The notes beneath the pieces were generated by a model. That model saw nothing but the letters and a program-made list of their open reading frames with translations. It was not told the DNA's origin and did not search any database. Position numbers and translations under genes: made by a program. 64,000 nucleotides of DNA from Candidatus Rokuibacteriota bacterium. Lineage in GTDB: Bacteria; Methylomirabilota; Methylomirabilia; Rokubacteriales; CSP1-6. The stretch is taken from positions 1-64,000 of the forward strand of contig QHSX01000064.1 in the NCBI GenBank assembly GCA_003221695.1, given 5' to 3'. Of this stretch, positions 35,781-44,618 are shown piece after piece. Each line of letters begins with the position of its first letter. Within the stretch, counting starts at the first letter, position 1.

Positions 35781-37424
35781 ATGACGGGCGGGGAGCTGGT
35801 CGCGCGGACGCTCAAGGAGGCGGGCGTGAGCCACGTGTTCACGCTCTGCGGCGGCCACATCCTACCGATCTACGACGGCTGCCTCAGCGAGGCCCTCACG
35901 CTCGTCGACTTCCGCCACGAGCAGGCGGCCGCCCACGCCGCCGACGCGTACGCTCGCCTCACGCGGGGAATCGGCGTCGCCCTCGTCGCGCCGGGGCCCG
36001 GCGTGACCGACGCGGTCACGGGCGTCGCGAACGCCTACGCGGCGCGCAGCCCCGTGCTCCTGGTCGGTGGCGCCGCGCCCCAGGGACTTCACGGACTCGG
36101 CGCGCTCCAGGAGATGGACCAGCTAGGGCTCATGCGCTCGATCACCAAGGGCGCGTGGACGGTCGCGGAGACGCGGCAGATCCCCGAGGTGCTCACCACG
36201 GCGATCCGCACCGCGCTCTCGGGCCGGCCCGGCCCGGTGTTCGTCGAGATTCCGGTGGACCTCTTGATGGCGACGGTCGAGGACCGCCTGGCGCCGATCC
36301 CCCGGCAGTACGTCCACCGGCCGCGGCCCGCCGCCGATCCTGACGGGCTCAGGCGCCTGGAGCGGCTGCTCGCCGCCGCCGCGCGCCCCGTGGTCATCGC
36401 CGGGGGCGGCGTGTACTGGGACGACGCGGCGCAGGCGCTCACCGCGTTCGTGGAGCGCGCGGGGGCGCCGGTGTTCATGAACGGGGCGGGACGCGGCGCG
36501 CTCCCGTCGTCCCACCCTAACGCCTTCGCCCAGGCACGCGGCTTCGCCCTGGGCCAAGCCGACCTCGTCCTCGTGCTCGGCACGCCGCTCGACTTCCGCC
36601 TAGGCTACGGCCGGCCGCCGCTCTTCGCCGAGGGTGCGAAGGTCGTCATGATCGACGTCGATCCGGCCGAGCTTGGCCGGAACCGCCCGCTCGAGTTGGG
36701 GCTCGTGGGCGACCTCGACGTGATCCTCCGTCAGCTGAGCGAGGTCGTTCCCCCGAGGCGCGCCGAGCAGACGGCGCCTTGGCTTGCGGCGGTGCGCGCC
36801 CGGGAGACGGAGAGCCGGGGGAAGCTCGACGGCTTCTGCGCCTCCGAGCAGGTGCCGGTGGCACACTACCGCCTCGCCGCGGAGATTGCGCGCGTCGTGA
36901 CCCCGGAGACGATCGTCATCGGCGACGGCGGCGACATCGTCGGTTGCGCCTCGAAGGTCGTGCTGCTCGACCGGCCGGGGCAGTGGCTCGACCCCGGGCC
37001 GCTCGGCTGTCTCGGGGTCGGCCCGTCGTTCGCACTCACGGCGAAGCTGCTCCACCCGGGACGGCGCGTCCTCCTGATCGCGGGCGACGGTGCCCTGGGG
37101 CTCAACGGGATGGAGCTCGAGACGGCGGTGCGCTTGGGTCTGCCGCTGACCGTGGTCGTCGGCAACGACGGCGGCTGGGGACAGATCCGGAACCCGCAGC
37201 TGGGGTTCTACGGCGAGGCGCGCGCGGTGGCGACGTCGCTCCCGCACACGCGCTTCGACCTCCTGGCCGAGGCGTTCGGTGGACGCGGCGTGCTCGTCCG
37301 GGAGCCGGACCAGATCGGCCCCGCGCTCGCGCGGGCGCTCGCGAGCGACCAGGTCTGGTGTGTCAACGTCATCCTCGACCCGGAGGCGTACAAGAAGACC
37401 GGCACGGTCTCGATGGCGATCTGA
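35781..37424 (+). CDS. Thiamine-diphosphate-dependent enzyme (acetolactate synthase/2-hydroxyacyl-CoA lyase-like)
   Basis: 547 residues with the three ThDP domains. The Pyr domain has the catalytic Glu47 in FRHEQAA, the middle domain runs about residues 185-320, and the PP domain carries the Mg-ThDP motif GDG (435-437) ending at N462 in VVVGNDGGW. Length fits acetolactate synthase, oxalyl-CoA decarboxylase or 2-hydroxyacyl-CoA lyase; no small regulatory subunit is nearby and the gene is in a catabolic cluster, so a lyase is at least as likely as a biosynthetic synthase. The open frame upstream reads through the repeats; ATG 35781 gives the family N-terminus. Confidence 0.88.
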   Translation: MTGGELVARTLKEAGVSHVFTLCGGHILPIYDGCLSEALTLVDFRHEQAAAHAADAYARLTRGIGVALVAPGPGVTDAVTGVANAYAARSPVLLVGGAAPQGLHGLGALQEMDQLGLMRSITKGAWTVAETRQIPEVLTTAIRTALSGRPGPVFVEIPVDLLMATVEDRLAPIPRQYVHRPRPAADPDGLRRLERLLAAAARPVVIAGGGVYWDDAAQALTAFVERAGAPVFMNGAGRGALPSSHPNAFAQARGFALGQADLVLVLGTPLDFRLGYGRPPLFAEGAKVVMIDVDPAELGRNRPLELGLVGDLDVILRQLSEVVPPRRAEQTAPWLAAVRARETESRGKLDGFCASEQVPVAHYRLAAEIARVVTPETIVIGDGGDIVGCASKVVLLDRPGQWLDPGPLGCLGVGPSFALTAKLLHPGRRVLLIAGDGALGLNGMELETAVRLGLPLTVVVGNDGGWGQIRNPQLGFYGEARAVATSLPHTRFDLLAEAFGGRGVLVREPDQIGPALARALASDQVWCVNVILDPEAYKKTGTVSMAI

Positions 37425-37431
37425 CCGTTCC

Positions 37432-38463
37432 GTGAGGATCACCTTTCTCGTTCCCCACCTGCGGATCGCCGGCGGCGTGCGGGCGATCCTCGCGTACGCG
37501 GACCGGCTGGCGGCCCGGGGCCACGACGTGACGCTGGTGGTGGAGGCGAAGAGCCGCGTCCGTGCCGCGTGGCGTAACCTGAGAGGCGTCGGCGCCGACT
37601 GGGTCCCGGCGCTCCGCGCGCGTGTGCGCTGGGTGGAGCGCTTCGCGCCCGCGGTGCTCGCCGAGGGCGACGTCGTCGTCGCCACGGCGTGGCAGTCGGC
37701 GGCCGGGGTCGCCGCGGCGCCAGCCCGGTGCGGGGCGAAGTTCTACTTCGTGCAGCACTACGAGAGCCTCTACCACGGCGCGCCCAACGCCGTGGACGCG
37801 ACGTACCGGCTCCCGCTCAGGAAGATCGTGATCTCGACATGGCTCCGCGACCTGATGCGCGAGCGGTTCGGCAGCCCGACCGACGTGCTCGTGACGCCGG
37901 TGGATCCCGACCTCTTCCATCCGACGCCCGGCACCGTCTCCACCTCGCGGCCGCGCGTGCTGATGCTCCACCACGAGTACGCGTGGAAGGGTGTCGCCGA
38001 CGGCCTGGAGGCGGTGGCGCGCGTGAGGCGTCACGTGCCGGCGCTCAGGCTGGTCGGGTTCGGGGTCAAGCCGCCGGCCGGCGAGATGCCGTACGACGAG
38101 TTCCACCTGAGCCCCCCGCAGGCGCGCCTGGCCGCCGTGTACTCGAGCTGCGAGGTCTATCTCTGCCCGTCGTGGGACGAAGGCCTCGGGATGCCGCCGA
38201 TGGAGGCGATGGCCTGCGGCGCCGCCCTCGTCACGTACGACAACGGCGGCTGCCGCGATTACGCGCGCGACGGCGAGACCGCCCTGGTCGCGCGACGGCG
38301 AGACGTCGCCGACCTCGCCGACAAGCTGGAGCGCCTCGCGGTGGACGCGCCGCTCCGCATGCGGCTCGCCGCCGCGGGCATGCGCTTCGTCACGACGGCG
38401 TTCAGCTGGGACCGCGCCGTGTGCCGGCTGGAAGAGATCTTCGGAGCGAGGCGATCAGGATGA
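37432..38463 (+). CDS. Group 1 (GT4-like) glycosyltransferase
   Basis: 343-residue GT-B glycosyltransferase. The N-terminal domain begins 'RITFLVPHLRIAGGVRAIL' (in part) with the glycine-rich loop that accepts the acceptor. The C-terminal donor domain has 'YLCPSWDEGLGMPPMEAMACG' (in part), with the E-x7-E pair that binds the nucleotide-sugar. The start is GTG 37432, 7 bases after the ThDP-enzyme stop. It may act in exopolysaccharide or glycolipid assembly with the second glycosyltransferase at 40167; donor and acceptor are unknown. Confidence 0.88.
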   Translation: MRITFLVPHLRIAGGVRAILAYADRLAARGHDVTLVVEAKSRVRAAWRNLRGVGADWVPALRARVRWVERFAPAVLAEGDVVVATAWQSAAGVAAAPARCGAKFYFVQHYESLYHGAPNAVDATYRLPLRKIVISTWLRDLMRERFGSPTDVLVTPVDPDLFHPTPGTVSTSRPRVLMLHHEYAWKGVADGLEAVARVRRHVPALRLVGFGVKPPAGEMPYDEFHLSPPQARLAAVYSSCEVYLCPSWDEGLGMPPMEAMACGAALVTYDNGGCRDYARDGETALVARRRDVADLADKLERLAVDAPLRMRLAAAGMRFVTTAFSWDRAVCRLEEIFGARRSG

Positions 38464-38649
38464 TCGGCGTGCCGCGAGCGCGATGAGGGCGGGCTGACCG
38501 TCCAGGGTCCAGGCGAGCACGTGGAGCTCCGCTTCCACCTCGGTGAGCTGCCGCATGAGGCGCTCCCGGTCCTCGCGCAGCGCGCGCGCGAGCCGTGCGA
38601 CCTGCTCCAGCACGCGCTGCTCATCGTCGGTGTACGCGCCGTCGGGCAT
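38455..38649 (-). CDS. Small coiled-coil protein, hypothetical
   Basis: 64 residues on the minus strand; the core 'DDEQRVLEQVARLARALREDRERLMRQLTEVEAEL' (in parts) is a strongly predicted coiled coil. It overlaps the 3' end of the glycosyltransferase gene by 9 bases and has only a weak ribosome site (GGGCCCGGGC). The codon pattern and charged heptads support a real protein more than chance, but the frame remains open upstream and the evidence is limited. Confidence 0.45.
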   Translation of the reverse strand: MPDGAYTDDEQRVLEQVARLARALREDRERLMRQLTEVEAELHVLAWTLDGQPALIALAARRSS

Positions 38650-38809
38650 GCCCGGGCCCGGCAGCAAAAAAGGTGCCGCCGGGTGGAGGGCTTGCTGGAC
38701 GCGAGCTTGGCCGAGCGCGCCCGGCAGACTGGCACACCGTGTCCGCGGCCTGACACGTGGGCCCGCGCGCCCGCCGAGGCGCCCACCGCGTGCTAAGATT
38801 GATGAGACC

Positions 38810-39193
38810 ATGCCGATCTACGAGTACGAGTGTCACGACTGCCAGCGCCGGGTCAGTCTGCTCGTGCTTCGCCCCTCCGCGGCGTCGCCGCCGACGTGCC
38901 CGCGCTGTCACGGTCAGAGCCTGAGCCGCGTGATGTCGCGCTTCGCCACGGTGAAATCGGAGGAGGCGCGCCTGGAGTCGCTCGCCGACTCGTCCGCCTT
39001 CGGCGACCTCGACGACAACGACCCCGCGAGCGCGGCCCGGTTCATGAAGAAGATGGGCCGGGAGCTCGGCGACGACCTCGGCGAAGACTTCGAGTCGGCG
39101 ATGGACGAGGCGCTCAGCGAAGGCGAGGCCGACGCGGCGGACGGGACCGCGGCCGACCCCCCGGGCGCGGCAGGCGCGGCTCCAGACCTGTGA
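38810..39193 (+). CDS. FmdB-family zinc-ribbon protein
   Basis: 127 residues. The N-terminus 'MPIYEYECHDCQRR' and the second pair CPRC (about residues 32-35) form the FmdB/CxxC_CxxC_SSSS zinc ribbon. The rest is acidic and low-complexity (EDFESAMDEALSEGEADAADG-like). FmdB proteins are described as regulatory, but the biochemical role is not defined. It overlaps the next gene by 4 bases (GTGA), suggesting a coupled FmdB-acyltransferase-glycosyltransferase unit. Confidence 0.87.
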   Translation: MPIYEYECHDCQRRVSLLVLRPSAASPPTCPRCHGQSLSRVMSRFATVKSEEARLESLADSSAFGDLDDNDPASAARFMKKMGRELGDDLGEDFESAMDEALSEGEADAADGTAADPPGAAGAAPDL

Positions 39194-40170
39194 AGACCGA
39201 CGTCGTCGACCGCCTCGAGGCGGTGGGCGCCGCCGCGTGGGATCACCTCGTGGCGCAGAGTCGCCTGCGGTCGCCGTTCCTCACATGGACCTGGCAGCGC
39301 GAGTGGACGCGGACGTTCGCCGCCGACCGGCGCCTCGAGATCAGGCGCGTCGAAGACGCCGAGGGCCAGCTCGTGGCCCTCCTGCCGCTTCACGAGGCCG
39401 CGCCGGGCGTGCTCACGCTCATCGGCGGCGGCGACATTTCCGACTACCTCGACCTGATCGCGCTCGCCGGCCGGGAGGAAGAGGCGTGGATGGCGCTCCT
39501 CGAGTCGCGCGCGGCGGAGCGGGTCGCGTGGGACCTCCACGCCGTCCCCGGGACCTCGCCGACCGTGACGGCGCTCCCCCAGCTCGCCCGAGCGTGCGGG
39601 CTCTCCGCGTCGGTTGCGGTCGAGGAGCGCTGTCCCGTCCTGGTCCTGCCGTCCTCGTGGGACGGGTATCTGGCCTCCCTCAGCGGCAAGCACCGCCACG
39701 AGCTCGTGCGGAAGATGCGGCGGCTCGAGCGCGAGACGCCCGAGGCGCGGGCCGTGTGCGCGAGCCGCCCCGCCGACGTCGAGGACCGGCTCGGCGACTT
39801 CTTCGACCTCCATCGCCGCTCCCGAGCCGGGAAGGCGCGTTTCATGGACGTCCGGATGGAGGCGTTCTTCCGACGCGTCACGACGGCGTTCGTCGAGCGC
39901 GGCGCCGCCCGGCTGTGGTTCCTCGACACGACCTCCGGACCCATCGCGTCTTTCATCACGCTCGAGTGGGATGACACGGTCGGCCTCTACAACTCGGGGT
40001 TCCACCCGGACCGGGCGACGCTGTCCCCCGGCGTGGTCCTGCTCGGGCACCTGATCCGCGACGCGATCGAGCGCGGGAAGCGGCGCTTCGACTTCCTGCG
40101 GGGCGAGGAGCGGTACAAGTACGAGTTCGAGCCCGTCGCCAAGGACGTCTGCGCGGTGAAGATCACGTGA
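39190..40170 (+). CDS. FemAB/CelD-like GNAT acyltransferase
   Basis: 326-residue protein of the Acetyltransf_6 (BioF2/CelD, FemAB-like) family. Diagnostic segments are 'SPFLTWTWQREWTRTF' (about residues 25-40), 'LSGKHRHELVRKMRRLERE' (about 168-186), 'LWFLDTTSGPIASFITLEWDDTVGLYNSGFHPD' (in parts) and 'FDFLRGEERYKYEF' near the end. Members act in exopolysaccharide or cell-envelope synthesis. The GTG start overlaps the FmdB stop, and the stop overlaps the next glycosyltransferase start by 4 bases. Confidence 0.88.
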   Translation: MKTDVVDRLEAVGAAAWDHLVAQSRLRSPFLTWTWQREWTRTFAADRRLEIRRVEDAEGQLVALLPLHEAAPGVLTLIGGGDISDYLDLIALAGREEEAWMALLESRAAERVAWDLHAVPGTSPTVTALPQLARACGLSASVAVEERCPVLVLPSSWDGYLASLSGKHRHELVRKMRRLERETPEARAVCASRPADVEDRLGDFFDLHRRSRAGKARFMDVRMEAFFRRVTTAFVERGAARLWFLDTTSGPIASFITLEWDDTVGLYNSGFHPDRATLSPGVVLLGHLIRDAIERGKRRFDFLRGEERYKYEFEPVAKDVCAVKIT

Positions 40171-41435
40171 GGGGGGGCGCCGCGCTCCGGGTCGCGATGC
40201 TCTCGGTCCACACGTGTCCGCTCGCCGCGCTCGGGGGCAAGGAGACGGGCGGGATGAACGTCTACGTCCGCGAGCTCTCCCGCGAGCTCGGTCGGATGGG
40301 CGTCGAGGTGGACGTGTTCACGCGCTCGCAGAACGCGTCGATCCCGCGCGTCGTCCCCCTCGGCGCGCGCGCGCGCGTCATCCATCTCGCCGCGGGCCCG
40401 GAAGCCCCGATGCCGCGGGCCGAGATCCACGCGTACCTCGACGAGTTCGTGGACGGCGTCGATGCGTGGCGGCTCACGCAGGGCGCGGAATACGACCTCA
40501 TCCACGCCCACTACTGGCTCTCCGGCGTCGCGGCGCTGGCCTTGCGGGAGCGGTGGTCGGTGCCGGTGCTCCAGATGTTCCACACGCTCGGCCGACTGAA
40601 GAACCGGGCAGCGCGGAGCGCGGCCGAGCTGGAGCCGGCGCTCCGCCTCCGCGAGGAGACGCGCATCGTCCGGGCGTCCGATCGCGTGGTCGCCGCGAAC
40701 GTCGTGGAGCGCGCCGAACTGCTCCGCGACTATGCGGTGCACGCGCCGCGCATCGCGACGATCCCGTGCGGTGTGGACACGGCGCTCTTCGCGCCGGGTG
40801 ACCGCGCGGCGGCGCGTGTGGCGCTCGCGCTCGACGCGCACCCGGTGTTGCTCTGGGTAGGGCGCATCGCGCCGATCAAGGGGCTCGACACGCTGCTCGA
40901 CGCCATCGCGTGCCTGCGCGCCGGCGGGACCGCGCTCACCCTTCTGATCGTCGGCGGCGAGGCCGACGAGCCGCGGAACGGCCACGAGGCCGCCCTGCGC
41001 GAGCGGATCGAGCGGCTCCACCTGGACGCGGCGGTCCGCTTCGTCGGGCCGCTCCCCCAGGACGTGCTGCCGACCTACTACATCGCCGCGGACGTCACCG
41101 TGCTGCCCTCGTACTACGAGTCGTTCGGCATGGTGGCCCTCGAGGCGATGGCGTGCGGGAGCCCGGTCATCGCCTCCCGCGTGGGCGGCCTCGTGACGAC
41201 CGTGCGTGACGGCGTGACCGGCTTTCTCGTCCCCGAGAGCGACGTCGCGGCGCTCGCCGAGCGCATCGGGGGGCTGATCGCCGATCCAGACCTGCGTTGG
41301 CACATCGGGCGCGAGGGCGTGCGCTGGGCGAGGGCGCACCGGTGGCCGTGCGTGGCAGAGGCGATCTGTCGCGAATACGCGTCGCTCGAGCCCAGCGCGA
41401 CACTCCACCTGGCGGCCGCGCGCTGCCGGGACTGA
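40167..41435 (+). CDS. GT4 glycosyltransferase, MshA/sucrose-phosphate-synthase-like
   Basis: 422-residue GT-B enzyme. The N-terminus 'AMLSVHTCPLAALGGKETGGMNVYVRELSREL' (in parts) is very close in pattern to MshA, the D-inositol-3-phosphate glycosyltransferase of mycothiol synthesis, with the GGMNVYV acceptor loop. The donor domain has 'WVGRIAPIKGLDTLLDA' and 'SYYESFGMVALEAMACGSPV' (in part), including the E-x7-E motif. Without mycothiol-pathway neighbours, an acceptor cannot be assigned; exopolysaccharide or compatible-solute synthesis is also possible. GTG start, 4-base overlap with the acyltransferase. Confidence 0.88.
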   Translation: MRGGAALRVAMLSVHTCPLAALGGKETGGMNVYVRELSRELGRMGVEVDVFTRSQNASIPRVVPLGARARVIHLAAGPEAPMPRAEIHAYLDEFVDGVDAWRLTQGAEYDLIHAHYWLSGVAALALRERWSVPVLQMFHTLGRLKNRAARSAAELEPALRLREETRIVRASDRVVAANVVERAELLRDYAVHAPRIATIPCGVDTALFAPGDRAAARVALALDAHPVLLWVGRIAPIKGLDTLLDAIACLRAGGTALTLLIVGGEADEPRNGHEAALRERIERLHLDAAVRFVGPLPQDVLPTYYIAADVTVLPSYYESFGMVALEAMACGSPVIASRVGGLVTTVRDGVTGFLVPESDVAALAERIGGLIADPDLRWHIGREGVRWARAHRWPCVAEAICREYASLEPSATLHLAAARCRD

Positions 41436-41455
41436 CGGACCGCGGGCACGGTCCG
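41436..41455 (+). terminator. Hairpin directly after the glycosyltransferase stop
   Basis: CGGACCG (41436-41442) and CGGTCCG (41449-41455) form a 7-bp perfect stem with a six-base loop, starting at the base after the TGA. No T-run follows, so it may end transcription weakly or protect the mRNA 3' end. Confidence 0.45.
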
Positions 41456-41474
41456 CGCTCGGTGTCGAATCTCC

Positions 41475-41488
41475 GACCACCCGTGGTC
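41475..41488. promoter_or_regulatory. Palindrome upstream of the sigma-54 promoter (candidate enhancer site)
   Basis: GACCAC-CC-GTGGTC is a perfect 6-bp inverted repeat with a 2-bp spacer, centred about 120 bases upstream of the expected start of transcription. This is the usual position of binding sites for sigma-54 activators. The assignment is inferred from position. Confidence 0.45.
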
Positions 41489-41521
41489 AGGCTCTTTCCA
41501 ATTTTGTGGGTCCACTCCGCG

Positions 41522-41545
41522 GAACGCCCATCGCGGCGTTCTTTT
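41522..41545 (+). terminator. Intrinsic terminator between the glycosyltransferase and the sensor kinase
   Basis: GAACGCC (41522-41528), a six-base loop and GGCGTTC (41535-41541) are followed by TTTT, the layout of a rho-independent terminator. It separates the upstream operon from the sigma-54-dependent gene. Confidence 0.6.
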
Positions 41546-41575
41546 CCGAGCCGACGTTAGGCATTTCCGGATTAG

Positions 41576-41591
41576 TGGCACGGCGCTTGCT
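41576..41591 (+). promoter_or_regulatory. Sigma-54 promoter of the REC-PilZ-GAF-kinase gene
   Basis: TGGCACGGCGCTTGCT is a full match to the sigma-54 consensus TGGCACG-N4-TTGCW, with the invariant GG and GC separated by exactly 10 bases. Transcription should begin about 12 bases downstream, near 41602, which rules out a GTG at 41592 and fixes the coding start at 41622. Confidence 0.85.
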
Positions 41592-41621
41592 GTGGTCCAG
41601 CGGGAGGGGTCTGCACGAGCT

Positions 41622-43565
41622 ATGCGCGTTCTCGTCGTGGAAGACGATCCGCTGCTGTGCGACGTCCTGCGGGACTTTCTCTACGAGCTCGGCCACGAAC
41701 CGGTCGTCACTCACTGCGCCGAGGATGCGCTCGCGCGCATGGGCCTGGAGCTCCCCGACGCTGTCCTGCTCGACATCTACCTCCCCGGCATCAGCGGGCT
41801 CGACTTCCTGCAGCTCCAGACCACGCGCGAGTCGCGCATCCCGATCGTGGCGATCTCGGGCATGGCGGCGGAGAGCCAGGCGCGCGAGTGCGTGCAGCTC
41901 GGCGCGGTCGACTTTTTGCCGAAGCCCGTCGAGCTCGAACGCCTGCGAGAGGTCCTCACGTGTCTCGAGCCCCACGCCGGCCGGCGGTCCCCCGCGGCGC
42001 ACCGACACGAGCGGCGGCGGGCGCCGCGCGCGGCCGTCGCCGTTCCCATCCGCGTCGTCGAGGACGGCGGCGCCGAGTGGGAGGCGACCTCCGAGGACCT
42101 CAGCGCGGTCGGCGTCAGGCTCCGCTCGAGCCAGGCGGTCAGCCCGGGCGGCGCGGCCAGGCTCTCGTTCGCGCTTCCCGACGGCGACGGGACGCTCGAG
42201 GTCAGCGCCATGCTCGTCAGGTCCGACGGCCGGGGCTACGCGTTCGACTTCGTCAGCCCCACCGAAGGCCAGCTCGGGCGGCTGCGCGAGTTCGTCCAGC
42301 GGCGCGACGCCGGCGCCGCGCGCGCCGTCGAGCCGCACTTCCGCGTCCTGCGGGCGATCTCGCGGGCCCTCAGCCTGAGTCTCGACGTCGACCAGATGCT
42401 GCGCATCGCCCTCGACGCGCTCACGCGCGTGACCGGGCACGAGGTCTCGAGCCTCCATCTCCTGTCCGACGACCGGAGGACGCTGCGCCTGCTCGCCGAC
42501 CGCGGCCTCGGGCCCGAGTTGCGCGAGGCGAACCGCGTGCTCAAGGTCGGCCAGGGTGTGATCGGGCGCGTGGCGGTCACCGGCGAGACGGTGCACCTGA
42601 CGAACGCGGCCTCCTGTACGGACCTCCCGCCGGCCGAGCGGGCGGTCGTCGAGCGGGAGGGGATCCGCGGCCTCGTCTGCGTCCCGCTGCAGAGCCGCGG
42701 ACGCATCCTGGGTGCCCTGTCGCTCGCCCGGCGGACGCCGGAGCCCTTCACGGATGCCGAGATCGCGCTCCTGGAGGCGGCCGCGAACCAGATCAGCCTG
42801 GCGCTCGACAACGCCCGACTGTACTCGGAGACCCGGACCCAGCTCGACGAGATCAAACAGGCCGAGACCCAGCGGGCGGAGGGCGAGCGGCTCTCCACGG
42901 TCGGCAAGCTGGCGGCTGGCCTCGTGCACGAGATCAACAACCCGCTCACGGTCATCCTCGGCCAGGCAGAGCTCGTGATGACGGAGCTCGCGGATTCGAC
43001 GCGGGGGCGGGAGCGCGTGCGCATCATCCTCCAGGAGACGTCGCGGGCCGCGCGTTTACTACAGAAGGTTCTGCAGCTCGCGCAGCCACAGCCTTCCGAG
43101 CGCCGGCCGTGTGCCCTCCTGGACCAGGTGCAGTGGGTGCTCGGGGCGAAGCGCCACGAGCTCGACCGGGATGGCATCCGAGTCGTCACCGAATTCGCGC
43201 CGATCCCGTCCGTGTACGCCGACCAGGACCAGATCCGACAGGTGCTCCTCAACCTCGTCCAGAACGCGCAGCAAGCGATGGCGAAGCATCCCGGGCCGCG
43301 CGTGCTGACGCTCTCGACCGCGGAGGCGGACGGGCGCGTCCGGGTCGAGGTACACGACACCGGGCCCGGCATCCCACCGGAGACGCTCCCGCGGATCTTC
43401 GACGCGTTCTTCACGACCAAGCCCGCCGGCGAGGGCACCGGCCTCGGCCTCTGGGTGTCCTACGGCATCATCGAGCAGCACCAGGGCCGGCTCAGCTGCG
43501 AGTCGCGCCCCGACGGCGGCGCGACCTTCATCGTCGAGTTACCGTTCCGGAAAATGCCGAGCTGA
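41622..43565 (+). CDS. Hybrid sensor: REC-PilZ-GAF-histidine kinase
   Basis: 647-residue cytosolic signalling protein with no membrane helix. Order: receiver domain (1-118; acidic pocket E7/D8, phospho-acceptor D51, S79, K101); PilZ domain (about 128-226; RRRAPR at 131-136 and DLSAVG at 159-164, the c-di-GMP-binding pattern); GAF domain (about 250-400); HisKA helix with H436 in LVHEINNP; HATPase with N-box N544/N548, DTGPGI (579-584) and GEGTGLGL (603-610). It is transcribed from a sigma-54 promoter behind a terminator; GGGAGGGG lies before the ATG. No partner regulator is adjacent. It could join a phosphorelay input, c-di-GMP and a GAF ligand in one kinase. Confidence 0.92.
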   Translation: MRVLVVEDDPLLCDVLRDFLYELGHEPVVTHCAEDALARMGLELPDAVLLDIYLPGISGLDFLQLQTTRESRIPIVAISGMAAESQARECVQLGAVDFLPKPVELERLREVLTCLEPHAGRRSPAAHRHERRRAPRAAVAVPIRVVEDGGAEWEATSEDLSAVGVRLRSSQAVSPGGAARLSFALPDGDGTLEVSAMLVRSDGRGYAFDFVSPTEGQLGRLREFVQRRDAGAARAVEPHFRVLRAISRALSLSLDVDQMLRIALDALTRVTGHEVSSLHLLSDDRRTLRLLADRGLGPELREANRVLKVGQGVIGRVAVTGETVHLTNAASCTDLPPAERAVVEREGIRGLVCVPLQSRGRILGALSLARRTPEPFTDAEIALLEAAANQISLALDNARLYSETRTQLDEIKQAETQRAEGERLSTVGKLAAGLVHEINNPLTVILGQAELVMTELADSTRGRERVRIILQETSRAARLLQKVLQLAQPQPSERRPCALLDQVQWVLGAKRHELDRDGIRVVTEFAPIPSVYADQDQIRQVLLNLVQNAQQAMAKHPGPRVLTLSTAEADGRVRVEVHDTGPGIPPETLPRIFDAFFTTKPAGEGTGLGLWVSYGIIEQHQGRLSCESRPDGGATFIVELPFRKMPS

Positions 43566-43619
43566 CCGGCCCCCGGGAGCTACGCGCGGCTCGGAGCGCG
43601 TGCTACACTCCCGCGCACC

Positions 43620-44618
43620 GTGGGAGCCCTCCTCGAAGTCGAGAACCTGACGACCGAATTCGTGACGCGGGGCGGCGTCGTCCGGGCCGTGGACGGCGTC
43701 TCGTGGGATGTCCGGGAAGGGGAGACCGTCGCCCTCGTCGGGGAGTCGGGCTGCGGCAAGAGCGTCAGCGCGCTTTCCGTCATGCGCCTCATCGCCGCGC
43801 CCGCCGGCCGCATCGTGGGGGGCCGGGTCCGCTTCAAGGGCCGGGACCTCCTGGCGCTCTCCGATGAGGAGATGCGGCGGATCCGCGGCCGCGAGATCGC
43901 GATGATCTTCCAGGAGCCGATGACCTCCCTGAATCCGGTGCTGTCCATCGCGCGTCAGCTCACGGAAGGGCTCGAGATCCACCTGGGGACGACGGCGGCG
44001 GAGGCGCGGCGTCGGGCGGCCGAGCTCCTGGCGACGGTCGGGATTCCCGACTCCGAGCGGCGGCTTCGGCAGTACCCGCATCAGTTCTCGGGGGGGATGC
44101 GCCAGCGAATGATGATCGCCATGGCGCTCGCGTGCAATCCGTCCCTGATCCTCGCCGACGAGCCCACCACGGCGCTCGATGTCACGATCCAGGCGCAGAT
44201 CCTCGAGCTGATGAAGGCTCTCTCGCGGCGGCTCGGCGTCGCGATGCTGATCATCACCCACAACCTCGGGGTCGTCGCCCGCTACGCCGATCGCGTGAAC
44301 GTGATGTACGCGGGCCGCATCGTCGAGCGCGGGACCGCGCGCGAGCTCTACGCGCACCCGCGCCACCCCTACACGCTCGGCCTCCTGCGCTCGGTGCCCC
44401 GGCTCGACGAGCCGCGCCGCGCCCGGCTCGACCCGATCGAGGGGCAGCCACCCGACCTCACGCGACTGCCGGCCGGCTGCGCATTCGCGACGCGCTGCGC
44501 CTTCCGCGTCGAGCGGTGCGCCCGCGAGCGGCCCGGGCTCGTCGCGGTCGGCGGGGGCGGCCATGTGAGCGCCTGTTGGGAGGCAGAGCGCCTGGACCGG
44601 GCGCTGGCGATGCGATGA
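43620..44618 (+). CDS. Oligopeptide/dipeptide ABC transporter ATPase (DppD-like)
   Basis: 332-residue ATPase. Walker A is GESGCGKS (about residues 39-46), the Q-loop is [12 protein letters not shown] (diagnostic of OppD/DppD), the signature is [16 protein letters not shown], and Walker B is [14 protein letters not shown]. The C-terminal oligopeptide extension carries cysteines in '[15 protein letters not shown]' that bind a 4Fe-4S cluster in the family. GTG start. The stop overlaps the DppF-like ATG by 4 bases. Confidence 0.93.
   Translation: MGALLEVENLTTEFVTRGGVVRAVDGVSWDVREGETVALVGESGCGKSVSALSVMRLIAAPAGRIVGGRVRFKGRDLLALSDEEMRRIRGREIAMIFQEPMTSLNPVLSIARQLTEGLEIHLGTTAAEARRRAAELLATVGIPDSERRLRQYPHQFSGGMRQRMMIAMALACNPSLILADEPTTALDVTIQAQILELMKALSRRLGVAMLIITHNLGVVARYADRVNVMYAGRIVERGTARELYAHPRHPYTLGLLRSVPRLDEPRRARLDPIEGQPPDLTRLPAGCAFATRCAFRVERCARERPGLVAVGGGGHVSACWEAERLDRALAMR

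Noticed and set aside
35584-35784. A short plus-strand open frame made of translated repeat units ([15 protein letters not shown] pattern)
   Set aside because: It is entirely repeat DNA without ribosome site or similarity to a protein family.
38650-38811. A longer version of the small coiled-coil protein starting at 38811
   Set aside because: The extra 54 residues are Arg/Gly/Pro-rich and unlike the coiled-coil core, and would overlap the FmdB start region.
41555-41561. GTTAGGC next to the sigma-54 promoter as a possible attC R' box
   Set aside because: No paired R'' or L boxes lie upstream; a single 7-mer match is expected by chance.
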